Shown here in pieces: positions 8,760 to 17,680 of a stretch of DNA of 40,747 nucleotides. Position numbers and translations under genes: made by a program. Location of the stretch: positions 1-40,747 of the forward strand of contig CALDYP010000061.1 of the NCBI GenBank assembly GCA_937944445.1, written 5' to 3'. Origin of the DNA: an uncultured Anaerolineae bacterium (GTDB lineage: Bacteria > Chloroflexota > Anaerolineae > Aggregatilineales > Phototrophicaceae). The notes beneath the pieces were generated by a model. The model did not search any database and was not told the origin of the DNA. It was given only the letters and a program-made list of their open reading frames with translations. The stretch's first letter is position 1. Each line of letters begins with the position of its first letter.

Positions 8760-10043
8760 CTAGCTGTCGAACTCCGCGGCAACGGCGTCGCAGATGGTGT
8801 CAGCGAATTCTTGCGCGCTCAGCGAGCCGTTGAAGACCGCCGTCACGCCCTGACCGTAGGCCGCGTCAATCGCCGGCCAGTTGCCGTTGAACAGCGGGGC
8901 TTCGCTGCGCACGTCCTCAGCCGTTGTGCCGTCGATGAAGGCTTGGTTGTTCACGCCGCTGCCCGGCAGGCTGCTGAGGAACAGATCAATGGCGTCTTGC
9001 GTCTGGCGGCTGGGGATGTTCGCGCCCAGCGCGGCAATCTGCCCTTGAATCTCGGCGCTCGTCAGGCGGGTGACTAGATCCCACGCCTCGGCGGGGTGGG
9101 CGGTCTTGGCGTTCACGACGTAAGCGCCCCAGAACAGCCAGTTGGTCGCTTTGCCCGAGGGGCCAACCGGCAGCGGGGCCACGTTCCACTCAAAATTGGC
9201 GTTGGCGATGGCGCCGGGGGTCGCCCAGCGGCCGTTCATAAACATGCCGACTTGGCCGGCCAAGAACAGCGGCTCAGCGTCCGTGCCCCACGGAACGGCC
9301 GTGCCCGCGGCGAACATCTGGCGCGCCGCTTCCAGCCCGACCACCGTGGCTTCAGTGTTCAAGCCGCAGGCCGTCAGGTCTTCGTTGAAGAAGCTGCCGC
9401 CCGCCGCGTTGACGAAGTAGCCCCAGTTGGCCCACCAAGCGTTCATGCCAAAGCCGAACGTGCTCGGGCTGAGGCTGGCGATTTCGTCCACGGCCTCAAA
9501 GAAGCGATCCCACGTCCAGTCGTCCCCACCGGGCAGCGGCAGGCCGGCCTCTTCGAACAGCTCCGCGTTGTAGTACAGCGCGAAGGCCGACACGTCACGC
9601 GGCAGGCCCCACAGCGCCGGCACGCCTTCCTCGATGCTGGTGGTCAGGAACTCCATCGGGCCAGCGTAGAAGTCGTTCACGTCGAAGTCGGGGTCCGCGG
9701 CGGCCAGCTCAGCCAAGTTGAGGATCAAACCAGCTTTAGCGAAGCGCGCGATGTCCGTGCCCGGAATCCAGAACACATCGGGGGCTGTGCCAGCTTCGAT
9801 CTCGCTGATGAGCACGTCCTGATAGCCAGCGGTCTCGCTGCCGCCGGGTTCGTAGACGAGGGTCACTTCTTGCCACTCGGCGTCGATGGCTTGGCTGGCG
9901 GCGGTGTAGACGTCGATCTCAGCCTGATTGTCAGGGCGGGTGCGCCAGCGCAGCGTGATCTCACCTTGCGCCTGCGCCACAAAGGGGGCGACCAACGTGG
10001 CGGTTGCCACAACGGCCAGAACCAACTTACGAGCTTTCAACAT
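8760..10043 (-). CDS. Extracellular sugar-binding protein of ABC transporter
   Basis: A 427-residue solute-binding protein of the family 1 (MalE/UgpB-like) type that captures the sugar outside the cell and delivers it to the two permeases downstream. It starts with a signal peptide (MLKARKLVLAVVATATL, then a likely type I cleavage after AQA). There is no lipobox cysteine. Family-like segments include EIEAGTAPDVFWIPGTDIARFAKAGLILNL, GLPRDVSAFALYYNAELFEEAGL and GMFMNGRWATPGAI. The ATG at 10043 follows GAGGAG at good spacing; the longer open frame upstream has no signal sequence at its start. Gene context points to a galactoside as ligand. How it is anchored is unclear; it may be released or held by the transporter. 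Confidence 0.92.
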   Translation of the reverse strand: MLKARKLVLAVVATATLVAPFVAQAQGEITLRWRTRPDNQAEIDVYTAASQAIDAEWQEVTLVYEPGGSETAGYQDVLISEIEAGTAPDVFWIPGTDIARFAKAGLILNLAELAAADPDFDVNDFYAGPMEFLTTSIEEGVPALWGLPRDVSAFALYYNAELFEEAGLPLPGGDDWTWDRFFEAVDEIASLSPSTFGFGMNAWWANWGYFVNAAGGSFFNEDLTACGLNTEATVVGLEAARQMFAAGTAVPWGTDAEPLFLAGQVGMFMNGRWATPGAIANANFEWNVAPLPVGPSGKATNWLFWGAYVVNAKTAHPAEAWDLVTRLTSAEIQGQIAALGANIPSRQTQDAIDLFLSSLPGSGVNNQAFIDGTTAEDVRSEAPLFNGNWPAIDAAYGQGVTAVFNGSLSAQEFADTICDAVAAEFDS

Positions 10044-10094
10044 ATGCTTCTCCTCTAAAAATGCGGCAGCTTCCTGCCATTGACACAATTTGTT

Positions 10095-11132
10095 TTAACT
10101 CTGCCGCGAGGCGGCAAAGTCCACTGCACGCAGCGGCGCACACGAGGCTCGCTCGCGGAGCGTCGGGGCGATGACTGCGATTGATGGTTGTTCGTTATGC
10201 AGCACTTGCAGCAGCATCTGTGCGCTGCGCTCCCCCAGCGTGCTGGCATGCTGGCTGACGGTCGTCAGCGGGGGGGTGGTCATCTCGCTCAGGGCGAGGT
10301 TGTCATAGCCGATGACGCTGATCTCGTCGGGGACGGCGCGGCCCAGCGCGTGGAGCGTTTGCAGCGCGCCGATGGCCATGCGGTCGTTCAAGCTGGCGAT
10401 GGCGGTCAAGTGGGGGTCGCACGCCAGCAGGTGGGCGGCGGCGGCAGCCCCGCTGCGCGTGCTGTAGTCGCCCTCGGCAGTGGGCAGGCTGGCCGGGTCG
10501 ATGCCGGCGGCGTGCAGCGCGTCGCAGAGGCCGCGCCAGCGCTCGTCCACGGCGATGTTCTTCGCCTGTGGGATGCGGATGATGCCGATGCGGCGATGCC
10601 CCAAGCTCAGCAGATAGTTCATCATGAGCTGGCCGCCCGCGTAGTCGTCGCAGTGCACTTGATAGGGCGAGTCGTGATAGCCCAGCACCACCAGCGGCAC
10701 GCGGTAAGTGTCGGCCAGCGCAGCGATGCGGCTCTCTGGCACGCTGTCGATGGCGATCATGCCGTCCAGATAGCCACTGCGCAGGATCTGCTCAAACATC
10801 GGGTCGCTCGCCTCGGAGGTCATGCGCGGCGTGCTCAGCAGGATGCTGTAGCCTTGATCGGTCAACACTTGCTCGATGCCTTCGACGATGGCCAGCACCA
10901 GCGGATCGCGGAAGATGTGATCGTACACGTAGGGGAAGACGACGCCGATGATGTGCGTCCGACCGCGCGAGAGGGCGCGCCCGGCGAGGTTGGGGCGGTA
11001 GTTCAGCTGGCGCACGGCCTCCAGCACGCGGGCGCGCGTCTCTTCTGACACGTAGGGCGTGTTCGAGAGAACTTTAGAGACCGTGGCCGTTGAGCACCCG
11101 GCAAGGCGGGCGACGTCTTGTAAAGTTGGCAT
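10095..11132 (-). CDS. LacI-family transcriptional repressor
   Basis: A 345-residue regulator with the LacI-type N-terminal helix-turn-helix (TLQDVARLAGCSTATVSKVLS, then the hinge helix NYRPNLAGRALSRG) followed by a periplasmic-binding-protein-like sugar sensor domain (IIGVVFPYVYD, VIGYDNLALSEMTTPPLTTV). It is the first gene of the galactoside operon and is followed 51 bases later by the binding-protein gene. A promoter and a LacI-type palindrome lie immediately upstream, so it most likely represses its own operon and releases it when a galactoside or galactose derivative binds. The N-terminal MPTLQDVA start at 11132 is fixed by the family. Confidence 0.94.
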   Translation of the reverse strand: MPTLQDVARLAGCSTATVSKVLSNTPYVSEETRARVLEAVRQLNYRPNLAGRALSRGRTHIIGVVFPYVYDHIFRDPLVLAIVEGIEQVLTDQGYSILLSTPRMTSEASDPMFEQILRSGYLDGMIAIDSVPESRIAALADTYRVPLVVLGYHDSPYQVHCDDYAGGQLMMNYLLSLGHRRIGIIRIPQAKNIAVDERWRGLCDALHAAGIDPASLPTAEGDYSTRSGAAAAAHLLACDPHLTAIASLNDRMAIGALQTLHALGRAVPDEISVIGYDNLALSEMTTPPLTTVSQHASTLGERSAQMLLQVLHNEQPSIAVIAPTLRERASCAPLRAVDFAASRQS

Positions 11133-11165
11133 AAATTAGACAGTACGTTCTTTGAATAGGTTGTA

Positions 11166-11183
11166 TAGTTAAGCGTTTAACTA
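11166..11183. promoter_or_regulatory. LacI-type operator candidate
   Basis: The sequence TAGTTAAGCGTTTAACTA is a near-perfect palindrome (16 of 18 positions pair) with the central CG typical of LacI-family operators. It lies just downstream of the -10 box of the repressor-operon promoter, so a bound repressor would block initiation. I saw no second copy in the window. Confidence 0.72.
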
Positions 11184-11195
11184 ATCTCTAGCCAA

Positions 11196-11223
11196 AAGAT
11201 AACACGTCTGAAAAATTTGTCAA
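11196..11223 (-). promoter_or_regulatory. Promoter of the galactoside operon
   Basis: On the minus strand TTGACA (11218-11223) and TATCTT (11196-11201) are separated by 16 bases. The -35 is a perfect sigma70-type match. The predicted start of transcription near 11189 leaves a leader of about 57 bases before the repressor start codon, with the palindromic operator within it. The -35 lies about 20 bases from a composite repeat block. Confidence 0.7.
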
Positions 11224-11239
11224 GTAGGGGCTTGAAAAA

Positions 11240-11395
11240 GGCCTCACCCCGACGGACGCGACAGGTCGCGTCCCTACGCACGCGGCGTCGTAGGGACAGG
11301 GCCTGCCCTGTCCGTCGGTTTCCACCTCCCAACGGACGCGACAGGTTGGGGCCTCACGGACGCGACAGGTCGCGTCCCTACAGGGCCTGCCCCCT
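11240..11395. repeat. Composite hairpin repeat block 3
   Basis: It lies between the divergent galactoside and polyamine-transporter promoters. Order: CCTCACCCCGA edge, full A hairpin, GCACGCGGCGTCG spacer, full B hairpin, GGTTTCCACCTCCCAA linker, truncated A running into TTGGGGCCTCA, full A hairpin, and a degenerate B remnant. It shares a segment of about 70 bases nearly unchanged with block 2, including the truncated A and the linker. The remaining bases of this 478-base gap hold two promoters and the leader ORF. Confidence 0.87.
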
Positions 11396-11443
11396 TCGAG
11401 GGGCGCGCAAGTAATTCAAAATATTAAGATTTCATGTTTTTCC

Positions 11444-11471
11444 TTTACAAATCACATGAAGCGTGTATGAT
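11444..11471 (+). promoter_or_regulatory. Promoter of the polyamine-type transporter operon
   Basis: TTTACA (11444-11449) and TATGAT (11466-11471) are separated by 16 bases, each one mismatch from the sigma70 consensus. The predicted start near 11478 leaves a leader of about 130 bases before the first permease. The leader contains a small inverted repeat TGAACGTGTTCA at 11539-11550, just upstream of the leader ORF's ribosome-binding site. Confidence 0.68.
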
Positions 11472-11566
11472 TAGGCGCACTGCGAACTCACTGATGGTTG
11501 GCTTAACCGCTGGCTGGCATTGAGTTTGTTTCTTTTACTGAACGTGTTCACAGGGAGGGTCTTGTC

Positions 11567-11626
11567 ATGGTGTACAAGATCATTTGCGCCTTCATCGAGG
11601 ATGATCTGCCATGGCGCTATGGCTGA
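11567..11626 (+). CDS. Possible 19-residue leader peptide upstream of permease gene
   Basis: A short frame, MVYKIICAFIEDDLPWRYG, starts at an ATG with a strong GGGAGGG site six bases before it. It ends at 11626, overlapping the first 16 bases of the permease gene in another frame. This is the best ribosome-binding site in the leader; the permease ATG itself has only GAGG. Two readings are possible: a translationally coupled leader peptide, perhaps regulatory, or a chance frame. I see no runs of a single amino acid codon that would suggest attenuation. Confidence 0.4.
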   Translation: MVYKIICAFIEDDLPWRYG

Positions 11627-12477
11627 GGGGGCTAGTGCGCGGGCGGGGGTACGCCCTGCTGTCGGTTCCAGCCGTTGTATGGTTGGTGTTGTTCTTCATC
11701 GCTCCGGTGATCATCGTGCTGGGCATCAGCTTCATGTCACGTGGCACTGGGGGTCTACCAGTTCTTCCCCTTACGCTTGACAACTATTCGCGCACGTTCA
11801 ACGTCTTTGGCGGCGTCATTGGGCAGTCGGTGCGCTTTGCGCTCATCACGACGATTGTCTGCCTGCTGCTGGGCTACCCAATGGCCTACTTCATCAAGAC
11901 GCGCCGCACGCGCTGGGCGAAAGGGGTTGCGCTCTTCCTCGTCGTCCTGCCCTTTTGGACGAACCTGCTCATCCGCACCTATGCATGGCGCTTCTTGCTC
12001 GCGCGTGAAGGCCTCATCAACAGCCTGCTGCTCGAGCTGCGCTTGATCGACGCGCCGATCCAAATTCTCAACACCGAGTTTGCGGTCATCCTCGGCTTGG
12101 TCTATGGGATGCTGCCGTTCATGGTGCTGCCGATCTACGCCTCGATGGAGCGCTTCGACTTCCGTTACATCGAGGCGGCGCAAGACCTCGGCGCAGGGGC
12201 GTGGGCGGCCTTTTGGCGCGTCCTGCTGCCGATGACCCTGCCGGGCGTCATTGCCGGGTGTGTGTTGGTGTTCGTCCCGTCGATTGGCTCATACGTCACG
12301 CCCGACCTGCTGGGCGGCAACCGTGGGCTGATGATCGCGACGCTGCTGGCCAGCCAGCTCACCGGCAGCGGCAACATGCCGCAGGGGGCCGCCATCTCGA
12401 TGGTGCTGCTGGCGATGATCGTCGTGCCGCTGGCGGTTTACGTGTGGACAGGCAGAAAGGAAGGTCAACGTGGTTAG
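11611..12477 (+). CDS. potB: ABC transporter permease, PotB-like (spermidine/putrescine type)
   Basis: A 288-residue inner-membrane permease of the polyamine importer family. Six hydrophobic spans are visible. The cytoplasmic EAA loop reads YIEAAQDLGAGAWAAFWRVLLPMTLPGVIAG, followed by the PotB-like VFVPSIGSYVTPDLLGG. The ATG at 11611 gives a hydrophobic family N-terminus (the first span begins near residue 16, YALLSVPAVVWLVLFFIAPV). It is first in the operon with a second permease, a binding lipoprotein and an ATPase. PotB and PotH are too similar to separate spermidine from putrescine as substrate. The gene overlaps the next by 8 bases. Confidence 0.87.
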   Translation: MALWLRGLVRGRGYALLSVPAVVWLVLFFIAPVIIVLGISFMSRGTGGLPVLPLTLDNYSRTFNVFGGVIGQSVRFALITTIVCLLLGYPMAYFIKTRRTRWAKGVALFLVVLPFWTNLLIRTYAWRFLLAREGLINSLLLELRLIDAPIQILNTEFAVILGLVYGMLPFMVLPIYASMERFDFRYIEAAQDLGAGAWAAFWRVLLPMTLPGVIAGCVLVFVPSIGSYVTPDLLGGNRGLMIATLLASQLTGSGNMPQGAAISMVLLAMIVVPLAVYVWTGRKEGQRG

Positions 12478-13399
12478 TCAGATTGCCACCCCGCTTGAGG
12501 TGCGCCAGCAGCAGATCGTCGACCGCGCGCGGCGCACGCGGCAGCTTCACCGCGTCGGCAAGGTGGGGCTGATCGTCGCCCCGCTGGCGGGCTATTTCTT
12601 CTTGTGGGCCCCGATTGTGCTGCTGGTGGCGTTTTCGTTCAACGCCTCTAGCTCGTTGGCCACGTGGAGCGGCTTCAGCTTTCAGTGGTATCAGACGATC
12701 TTTGACGGCGCGATCGGCAGCGGCTCGCCCAACAGCTTCTCCAGCCGCTTGATGCTAAACGCGCTGGGCAACAGCGTCCTCGTCGCGCTCATCGCCACGC
12801 TCATCAGCTGCGTGATCGGCACGCTGGTCGCGCTCAGCCTTGCGCGCGGGCGCTACCCCGGCAAGCGGCTGCTCAGCGGGCTGCTCTACGCGCCCATCAT
12901 CATCCCAGACGTCACGCAAGGCGTCTCGTTGGCGCTGTTCTTCAAAGTCGTGTTCGACTTTATCCACATGGTCAGCGGCGAGCGCCCCGTGACGGGCTTC
13001 ACGACGATCATCATCGGGCATGTGGCGTTCAACATCTCATACGTCGCGATTGTGGTTGGGGCGCGTCTGGCGGATATGAACCCGCGCTACGAGGAAGCCG
13101 CCGCAGATCTGGGCGCTGGGCCGTGGCAGGCCTTCCGCCGCGTGACGCTGCCGCTGCTCATGCCCGGCATCATCGCGGGCGGGCTGCTGGCGTTCACGAT
13201 GTCGCTCGATGATTTCGTCATCACCTTCTTCCTGTCAGGGGTCGGAACGACCACGCTGCCCCTGTACGTGTACAGTTTGCTTAAAGTTTCAGTAACGCCT
13301 GAAATTAACGCTATAAGTACGGTTATGCTTATAGCATCAACAGCGTTCGTTGGGGCGTCGCTCTGGTTTCAAGGGAACGCCACCAAAACTGCTGCCTAA
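12470..13399 (+). CDS. potC: ABC transporter permease, PotC-like (spermidine/putrescine type)
   Basis: A 309-residue partner permease. Its start is a GTG at 12470 with AAAGGAAGG just upstream, overlapping the stop of the previous gene, which indicates coupled translation. The first 30 residues are an extra charged cytoplasmic tail before the first span (KVGLIVAPLAGYFFLWAPIVLLVAFSFN). The EAA loop is YEEAAADLGAGPWQAFRRVTLPLLMPGIIAGGLLAF, followed by the PotC-type SLDDFVITFFLSG. The final 40 codons are A/T-richer than the rest of the gene. It forms the channel together with the preceding permease. Confidence 0.87.
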   Translation: MVSQIATPLEVRQQQIVDRARRTRQLHRVGKVGLIVAPLAGYFFLWAPIVLLVAFSFNASSSLATWSGFSFQWYQTIFDGAIGSGSPNSFSSRLMLNALGNSVLVALIATLISCVIGTLVALSLARGRYPGKRLLSGLLYAPIIIPDVTQGVSLALFFKVVFDFIHMVSGERPVTGFTTIIIGHVAFNISYVAIVVGARLADMNPRYEEAAADLGAGPWQAFRRVTLPLLMPGIIAGGLLAFTMSLDDFVITFFLSGVGTTTLPLYVYSLLKVSVTPEINAISTVMLIASTAFVGASLWFQGNATKTAA

Positions 13400-13427
13400 T
13401 CAACGCTACACACAATGGAGGAGAACT

Positions 13428-15200
13428 ATGCTGAAACGTCCGATTTTAGTGATTGCAGCCTTAGCGGCTTTGGGATTGGCCGCCTGCGCTGGCCCAGCGC
13501 CCACCGCCACGCCCCAGCCGACCAACACCCCAGTGATCACGCCCACCCCTGAAGCGACGGAAGAACCCGTCATCGCTGAAGCCACTGAAGAGGCCACCCC
13601 GGAGGTGACGCCCGAAGCCACTGAAGAGGCCACACCTGAGGCCGTCGCAGAGGCTACACCCGAAGTGACGCCCGTCACGGTGACGCTGCCCGCCAAGACC
13701 CAGACCGGCGGCCTGTCCATCGCAGTGCTGCGCGCCGCACAGGCCACCCCTGCGCCGGAGATGACACCCGAGGCCACCGCTGAAGCCACGCCAGAGATGA
13801 CGCCCGAGGCTGCCACGCCCGAGATGACGCCCGAGGCCACAGCTGAAGCCACGCCAGAGGCCACCGCCGAGGCTGCCACGCCCGAGATGACGCCCGAGGC
13901 CACGGCTGAAGCCACCCCAGAGGCCACCGCCGAGGCTGCCATGCCCGAGATGACGCCCGAGGCTACCGCTGAAGTGACGCCCGTCGCGGTGACGCTGCCC
14001 GCCAAGACCCAGACCGGCGGCCTGTCCATCACAGCGCTGCGCGCCGCACAGGCCACCCCTGCGCCGGAGCTGACGCCTGAAGCCACCCCTGACGCCACGC
14101 CGGGGATGACGCCCGAGGCCACCCCTGACGCCACTGGCGAGGCCATGCCCGCCGCCACGGCCGCCCCCGCCGTCGCCGAGGGCGGCATCACGTGGACGTG
14201 CCCCGAGGACTTCAGCGGCCAGCGCTTGAGCGTCTACAATTGGGCAGAGTACATCGGCAACACGACCATTCAAGACTTCACCCGCCTGTGCGAGGGCGTC
14301 ACCGTCGTGCTGGACTACTTCGACACGAACGAGACGCTCATCACCCGCATGCGCACCGGCAACCCCGGCTACGACGTCGCCTTTCCTAACGACTACGCCA
14401 TCGCCATTCTCGCCAACGAGGGGCTGCTGGAGCGCGTCAACCTTGAGAACATCCCCAACTACGCCAACGTCGCTGATCGCTGGAAGAGCCAATACTTTGA
14501 CCCCAACAACGAGTGGGGCGTGCCTTACCTGTGGTCAACCTACGGCATCGTCTACAACCGCGAGCGCGTGAGCACCTCGCCCGTGTCGTGGATGGACTTC
14601 TTCACCCATGAAGGCCCCGTGCAGTGGATCGACGACTACCGCGGCATGTTCGGCCCGGCCTTCTGGCTGATGGGCGTCAGCGCCAGCAGCACCGACCCTG
14701 AAGAGATCCGCAAGGCGGCGGAGTTCCTGAAGGCCAACGGCAGCAACGCGGTGAACATCAGCGGCGGCTTCACGGAGGCGCTCGAAAACGGCGAGGTGGA
14801 CATGATCCTCACCTACAGCAGCTACGCCTACTCGCTGCCGGAGAAGTGCCAGTGTGACCGCTTCGCCTACGTCGTCCCGCAGGAAGGCTCAGCGGTGGAC
14901 GTCACGATGGCGGTCGTCCTGCGCGGCGCGCGCAACCAGCGCTTGGCGGAGGCCTTCATCGACTATCTGAACGATCCGTTTGTGGCCGCGCAGATCGTCA
15001 ACGACACCGGCTACAACACGACCAACCAAGCCGCCCTCGACAGCGGCTTCATCCGCCCGGAGGTGCTCAACAACCCGGCTCTGTTCGTCGGGCCGGAGAC
15101 GATGGCGCGGCTGGAGTTCTACCGCCCCATCACTGAGGCCGAGGGCGAGTATCAGATGCTGTGGGATGAGATTCGCATCCAGCTCGGCATCGGCGGCTAG
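13428..15200 (+). CDS. potD: Polyamine-type substrate-binding lipoprotein with long TPE-rich linker
   Basis: A 590-residue binding protein. The lipoprotein signal ends in LGLAAC, so the cysteine at residue 20 would be lipidated. Residues of about 21-250 are a low-complexity linker made of Thr-Pro-Glu-Ala units. Inside it a segment containing VTLPAKTQTGGLSI and LRAAQATPAPE occurs twice, exactly 103 codons apart. From about residue 251 comes a PotD/PotF-like domain (GQRLSVYNWAEYIGNTTIQDF, then GYDVAFPNDYAIAILANEGLLERV, and WGVPYLWSTYGIVYNRE). The ATG at 13428 follows GGAGGAG. The linker probably spans the cell wall so that the domain reaches outside. Substrate identity within the polyamine family is not fixed by sequence reading alone. 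Confidence 0.88.
   Translation: MLKRPILVIAALAALGLAACAGPAPTATPQPTNTPVITPTPEATEEPVIAEATEEATPEVTPEATEEATPEAVAEATPEVTPVTVTLPAKTQTGGLSIAVLRAAQATPAPEMTPEATAEATPEMTPEAATPEMTPEATAEATPEATAEAATPEMTPEATAEATPEATAEAAMPEMTPEATAEVTPVAVTLPAKTQTGGLSITALRAAQATPAPELTPEATPDATPGMTPEATPDATGEAMPAATAAPAVAEGGITWTCPEDFSGQRLSVYNWAEYIGNTTIQDFTRLCEGVTVVLDYFDTNETLITRMRTGNPGYDVAFPNDYAIAILANEGLLERVNLENIPNYANVADRWKSQYFDPNNEWGVPYLWSTYGIVYNRERVSTSPVSWMDFFTHEGPVQWIDDYRGMFGPAFWLMGVSASSTDPEEIRKAAEFLKANGSNAVNISGGFTEALENGEVDMILTYSSYAYSLPEKCQCDRFAYVVPQEGSAVDVTMAVVLRGARNQRLAEAFIDYLNDPFVAAQIVNDTGYNTTNQAALDSGFIRPEVLNNPALFVGPETMARLEFYRPITEAEGEYQMLWDEIRIQLGIGG
13680..14080 (+). repeat. Internal duplication and TPE-codon repeats in the lipoprotein gene
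   Basis: A segment starting GTGACGCTGCCCGCCAAGAC at 13680 returns at 13989, an exact offset of 309 bases, with few substitutions through the LRAAQATPAPE codons. Between the two copies are short repeats of the GCCACGCCCGAGATGACG type. This is the usual signature of slippage or unequal recombination expanding a linker, and the repeat number may differ between strains. Confidence 0.8.
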
Positions 15201-15208
15201 CCGCCTGC

Positions 15209-15272
15209 GGGCAGGGGCATACCTGCCCTTCACGCTCAACACCACGCGGACAGGGGCAGCCCTGTCCGTTTT
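15209..15272 (+). terminator. Double hairpin with T-run between binding protein and ATPase genes
   Basis: Two stems occur in the 109-base gap: GGGCAGG / CCTGCCC (15209-15228) and GGACAGGG-GCAG-CCCTGTCC (15248-15267) followed by GTTTTC. The second looks like a rho-independent terminator with a short T-run and is also a variant of intergenic repeat module B. It probably lowers the amount of ATPase mRNA relative to the binding protein rather than ending transcription entirely. Confidence 0.55.
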
Positions 15273-15309
15273 CGTCCAACTGCGATTTTGAGGAGGCAAT
15301 CAGAACAAC

Positions 15310-16428
<1,119 letters not shown>

Positions 16429-16440
16429 GCGCGCGCCGCG

Positions 16441-17625
16441 TCATAAGGACAAATCGCGGCGCAGGGCTTCGATCTGGCGTTCGGTGTTTTCGAGGATCTT
16501 CTTGGTCATCGCCACGCCGGGCTGTTTCTTGGCTTCCATCGCGCTGATGCGCTCGCGCAAGGTCACGGCGGCCAGCTCCAGCTCTCGAATCTGCGCCAGC
16601 ACTGCCTCAGAAGCGTGCGACGGCGCGGCAGGTTTAGGCACGGCCGAGACGGCCGCAGGCTGAGCCGCCGGTTTAGTCAGCTTAGCGGGCTTGGGGGCGT
16701 CTGTGCTGGCAGCGTTGGTCTGGTTAGGTTCGGCGTCAGTGGGGGCTTGGGCCGGTTTGCGCGCGGTGCGTTCGGCGCGAGTTTCCTCTTTTTCCTTCAT
16801 GCGGCGGTAGAGTTCGCGCTGCTGCTGCTTTTCGCGTTCGAGGGTGGGGTGCGGCACAGGGTGGCCGGGCAGCGCGATGGCCACCTCTTCGTCCTCCGCG
16901 GTGATCATCGGCTGACGCTGATCGGCTTTGGCGCGTTTTTGGTTGCTGCGCGTCGTCAAGATGACTGGCAGCACCAAGATGACGTTCAGTTCCGGGTCAA
17001 GGGTGCAGATGCCTTCGACGATGAGGCGCTCTTTGAGGCTCTTCTTGAGCGCTTTTTCGATCCGTTCGTACTGCTGGCGGCTGGCCAAGACGAGAAAGCG
17101 CAGCGTCAGCGCTGGCGGCTGGGGGATGCCGCGCGGGAAGGGCATCTCGGGGCTGAGTTCGTGCTGAAGCTCAAAGGCGACCGTGCTGCCCTCGTGGAAG
17201 ACGGGGCCGGGCCGCCCGATGAGGGTGAGGCGCGGCAGCGCGGTCAAGCTGCCGCTCTGGCCCGCCGCGGAGGCTTCCAGCGCCTGCCGCGCAATTGCAA
17301 GGCGGTCTTCCCACGGGACGACCGGCACGCGCTTGGCTTGATACGGCAGCGGGAAGATGATCGCGCGCGCCTCGGCGGGCATTTTCCCCTTTGCCAAGTA
17401 GAAGAAGACCCCACCGGGGGTGCGGCGGCGGCTCTGGTCGGCGGTCAGCATGCCGCCGGTGGACTCAATCGCCATGGTCTCGCGCAGCACCTCGCGCGCG
17501 AACTCAACGCCCATGTGGGTGACGACCATGCGAATCTGGCGCACGGGGCCGTCGAGCGTTTCGTTCAAATGCCTCGCAATCTCCTGAGTGACTTGTTCAA
17601 TATCAGGGGGCGTAGGGTCAGTCAT
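16441..17625 (-). CDS. Protein with PHAX-like RNA-binding domain and C-terminal coiled coil
   Basis: A 394-residue soluble protein. Residues of about 10-90 closely follow the RNA-binding domain of PHAX, the eukaryotic adaptor for snRNA export: IARHLNE, then VVTHMGVEFAREVLRET, then IESTGGML, then the hallmark SRRRTPGGVFFYL. This is my own recognition of the family pattern. Residues of about 90-225 form an unrecognised region with beta-strand character. Residues 225-330 are charged and then Ala/Pro-rich, and the last 60 residues form a likely coiled coil (SEAVLAQIRELELAAVTLRERI). The ATG at 17623-17625 has GAGAGA upstream. Binding to a structured or single-stranded RNA is a reasonable guess; no target is implied by the neighbours (a MenA-like gene upstream on the same strand). 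Confidence 0.75.
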   Translation of the reverse strand: MTDPTPPDIEQVTQEIARHLNETLDGPVRQIRMVVTHMGVEFAREVLRETMAIESTGGMLTADQSRRRTPGGVFFYLAKGKMPAEARAIIFPLPYQAKRVPVVPWEDRLAIARQALEASAAGQSGSLTALPRLTLIGRPGPVFHEGSTVAFELQHELSPEMPFPRGIPQPPALTLRFLVLASRQQYERIEKALKKSLKERLIVEGICTLDPELNVILVLPVILTTRSNQKRAKADQRQPMITAEDEEVAIALPGHPVPHPTLEREKQQQRELYRRMKEKEETRAERTARKPAQAPTDAEPNQTNAASTDAPKPAKLTKPAAQPAAVSAVPKPAAPSHASEAVLAQIRELELAAVTLRERISAMEAKKQPGVAMTKKILENTERQIEALRRDLSL

Positions 17626-17680
17626 TGCGGGTCTCTCTTCACGTAGATCATGTGAGCCAAGCTTACCATAATTGAAGCAA

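Noticed and set aside
10044..10094. Small stem GGCAG-GAAG-CTGCC with following T-run between the repressor and binding-protein genes
   Set aside because: Five-base stem only; it may tune expression but cannot be supported as a terminator.
11520..11780. 86-codon frame starting upstream of the PotB-like gene
   Set aside because: It overlaps the real permease in another frame and has no ribosome-binding site; the shorter frame at 11567 is the better leader candidate.
13461..14492. Gly/Arg/Leu-rich frame of 343 codons on the minus strand of the lipoprotein linker
   Set aside because: It arises from the repeated codons of the TPE linker on the other strand and has no independent start signal.
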